The notes under the pieces were generated by a model. It was given only the letters and a program-made list of their open reading frames with translations. It was not told the DNA's origin and ran no database searches. Positions 62,216 through 64,000 of a stretch of 64,000 nt of DNA are shown one piece after another. The translations under genes and the position numbers were made by a program. Where the stretch lies: the NCBI GenBank assembly GCA_023653785.1, contig JAMKCH010049109.1:1-64000 (forward strand), given 5' to 3'. Source of the stretch: Ophioderma brevispina (lineage: Eukaryota > Echinodermata > Ophiuroidea > Amphilepidida > Ophiodermatidae). Each line of letters opens with the position of its first letter. The first letter of the stretch is position 1.

Positions 62216-62870
62216 CGGGAGCCATAGTCCGGACTCCATAGACGATAACGGAATAAAGCGTGAAACTAATGTTGCGTGAAAAGTCAACTGAATTGAGTGC
62301 CCTATTCCTTACCGTTGTAGCCGGCCTGTGAGTACGCAGGACTATTACTTCTAGACCGGCTCTCGATTGAAAGACGCGCAGTTAAACTTTGATACCGGAA
62401 ATAATGCCCGTTACGTCTAAATTCGTCCCTAAAATTTAATTGGTGCATTTGCTAATCACTTTCGTCTTTAATCAATTGTATTAAACTCCCGATCAATAAA
62501 ATTCATTTAAAATAGATAGTTTCATCCAAATGCACTCAAATTGCTTCTAATTAGCGCTAACCTGCTAATTCATAAAGTAAAAGTTCGTTTTTGTTCAAAT
62601 AACTCACATTTTAATATAATTTACCAAAGACGAAATGATACAATCCAAGTTTTAGAGACGAATTGAAACATAACGGGAAACGAAATATACTGTAAAATGT
62701 TTTAAAATAATCGGAGAAAACAATACTTATATTAATAATAAGAGGAATCTATAAAGCTCATAAAGAATGGAATCTAATGACTTCAGCAAATAAGAAACAA
62801 TGATGTAAAGCACACAAAATATATAGGGAAATTTAAGTATGATATGGATGCAGAATGAAACAAGTGAAAG

Positions 62871-63216
62871 CGCGTTTGGTCTAGCGGAAAAGTGCAGGAC
62901 TCGTGATCAATAGACCGTGAAAATCGTGAGTTCGAGCCCCACTATGGTCAACGTGTTTGTGTCCCTGGGCAAGACACTTAGTCTCAATTGCCTCGTCCAC
63001 CCAAGCGAAATCTGGGTAGCTGCTATGGGGAATATTACCAATCTCCACTGCGTGAATACAGCCATTGATGCGCTTGTAAGGTATGTCTTCGAGCAGCCAC
63101 CTAAATGAAGCGAAATGATTGTGACGATTTCTTGAAGGCGGCGTAATAATATTGGCAACAGCATTTTGAGCCTGTTTACGGGGACTTAACGCTATATAAA
63201 AACTGGTTATTATTAA
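62871..63216 (+). mobile_element. tRNA-derived SINE, plus copy
   Basis: Box A TGGTCTAGCGG (62877-62887) and box B AGTTCGAGCCC (62929-62939) form the pol III promoter. A body follows with gtgtccctgggcaagacact and ccacccaagcgaaatctg, then a 3' tail with gcggcgtaataat and aacgctatataaaaactggt ending in a ttatta run. That tail type is shared with CR1/L2-like LINEs, which would supply retrotransposition. It is repeated in inverse orientation at 63418-63730. Sequence between 62216 and 62870 has no recognised gene. Confidence 0.85.
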
Positions 63217-63417
63217 GGGAGTCTTGATTTGTGATTCCAGATTCTAGGTGCAAATACCTAGAAATAACTGCCATAAAACACATAGGTTTTGTGATACAGA
63301 TCTCAATGAAAGAGATCCCGGGAAGAGCTCACGGAGACACGAGGTGAGACAAATAAAAGTAGGAGCCATACCAGACAGAATCGTAATTTTGTACGTGAAT
63401 CGCCTGCAGTGTAGATA

Positions 63418-63730
63418 AAATAATAATGACCAGTTTTTATATAGCGCTTAATTTTTGTAAACAGTCTCAAAGCGCTGTTGCAATTATTATTACGCCGCCT
63501 TCAGGAGGTCCTCACATCATTTCACTTCATCTAGGTGGCTGCTCAAAGACATGCCTTACAAGCGTGCATGCCTATCAGCACTTAGATTGTAATATTATCC
63601 ATAACAGCTCCACAGATTTCGCTTGGGTCAACGAGAGACACAAACACGTTGACCACAGCGGGGATCGAATTCACGATTTTAACGGTTTAATGATCACGAA
63701 TCCTTCGCTTTTCCACTGGACCGCACGTGA
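63418..63730 (-). mobile_element. tRNA-derived SINE, minus copy
   Basis: The reverse complement of 63418-63730 matches the plus copy in block order: head with cggtccagtgg and gaattcgatcccc, gttgac/gtgtttgtgtctc, gcttgggt block, aagcgctttgagactgtt and agcgctatataaaaactggt with a terminal attatt run. Some internal body differs or is deleted. The box A first base is changed, so promoter activity is doubtful. Confidence 0.8.
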
Positions 63731-63735
63731 TCTCG

Positions 63736-63900
63736 TTGACAATGTGACAATCTTTGCTGCATCATTCTTGACACGCTGCAATAGATCCTTGGAAGATAGA
63801 CTTGCAAAGAACAACCTTCCTTGATAATTGCCGTATTCTGGACACGCTGCAATTTATCCAGATCCTTGCAAGATGACCTGCAAGCATTCTATTATGGTTA
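63736..63900 (-). pseudogene. RT C-terminal fragment(s), CR1/L2-like
   Basis: Minus-strand reading gives DLDKLQRVQNT (about 63868-63836) and, in another frame, LLQRVKNDAAKIVT (about 63795-63755). Both match the L-x-KLQRVQN-x-AA-(R/K)-(L/I)-V motif of non-LTR RT thumb regions. The two look like a ~70-bp local duplication. Short and broken; the sequence to the window end adds nothing. Confidence 0.5.
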
Positions 63901-64000
63901 TCCAGTCTTGAGGTGATAAATGCATGAACTATGAACTATTAGTACTGTCCGCATCTGGGTATCTACGTAGCTTGCAGCTGCTTGCCAATTTTGTGATTAG

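Noticed and set aside
62871..62945. Functional tRNA gene
   Set aside because: Boxes A and B are present but the arms do not fold into a convincing cloverleaf, and the sequence continues into a SINE body.

Overview
The window is A+T-rich animal DNA that is almost all non-coding and repetitive. I see no bacterial features: no operons, ribosome-binding sites, dense ORFs or CRISPR. tRNA-derived SINEs, decayed non-LTR retrotransposons, long TATG/CATA microsatellites and one developmental transcription-factor exon ending in a GTAAGT splice donor all fit a metazoan, probably a marine invertebrate. I cannot fix the phylum from sequence alone.

The only gene I can support is on the minus strand at 57589-58488. 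It is a large first coding exon of an Atonal-homolog-8 (ATOH8/Net) bHLH factor, with 300 codons in phase 0 before the donor. The last exon is expected to be tiny and was not located.

Layout. 0-2 kb: a foldback element, a field of short GAGTG/CACTC palindromes and a headless SINE. 4.5-14.1 kb: a 4.6 kb direct tandem duplication carrying a decayed endonuclease/RT retrotransposon on the minus strand, a TGG tract and a 43-bp minisatellite. 15-21 kb: a 145-bp degenerate satellite and TATG microsatellites. 22-23.2 kb: about 12 copies of a 105-bp satellite with a palindrome in each unit. 23.4-25.2 kb: a large inverted-repeat element with a solo arm at 37.6 kb. 29.9-31.4 kb: the C-terminal half of the same retrotransposon family as at 4.5-11 kb, on the plus strand. 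32.6-33.6 kb: a 350-bp repeat carrying ATGGCGGCC motifs. 36.5-37.4 kb: a decayed CR1/L2-like RT. 41.0-41.7 kb: a 39-bp in-frame minisatellite. 43.3-43.9 kb: two tRNA-derived SINE heads. 49.9-52.8 kb: a TTAA-flanked foldback MITE whose right part was tandemly duplicated together with an RT tail, with a 21-A run at the junction. 52-54.5 kb: the rest of that minus-strand RT element. 56.2-57.5 kb: two more foldback elements immediately downstream of the ATOH8 donor. 60-61 kb: simple repeats. 62.1-63.9 kb: a 26-bp-arm hairpin, two inverted copies of one SINE family and an RT tail fragment.

Nothing here forms a gene system. The genes do not work together, because there is only one. The main content is repeat biology: at least five foldback elements, several tandem duplications with diagnostic junctions, and local signs that part of the assembly may carry indel errors. 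All similarity statements come from reading by eye. No identity percentages were computed.
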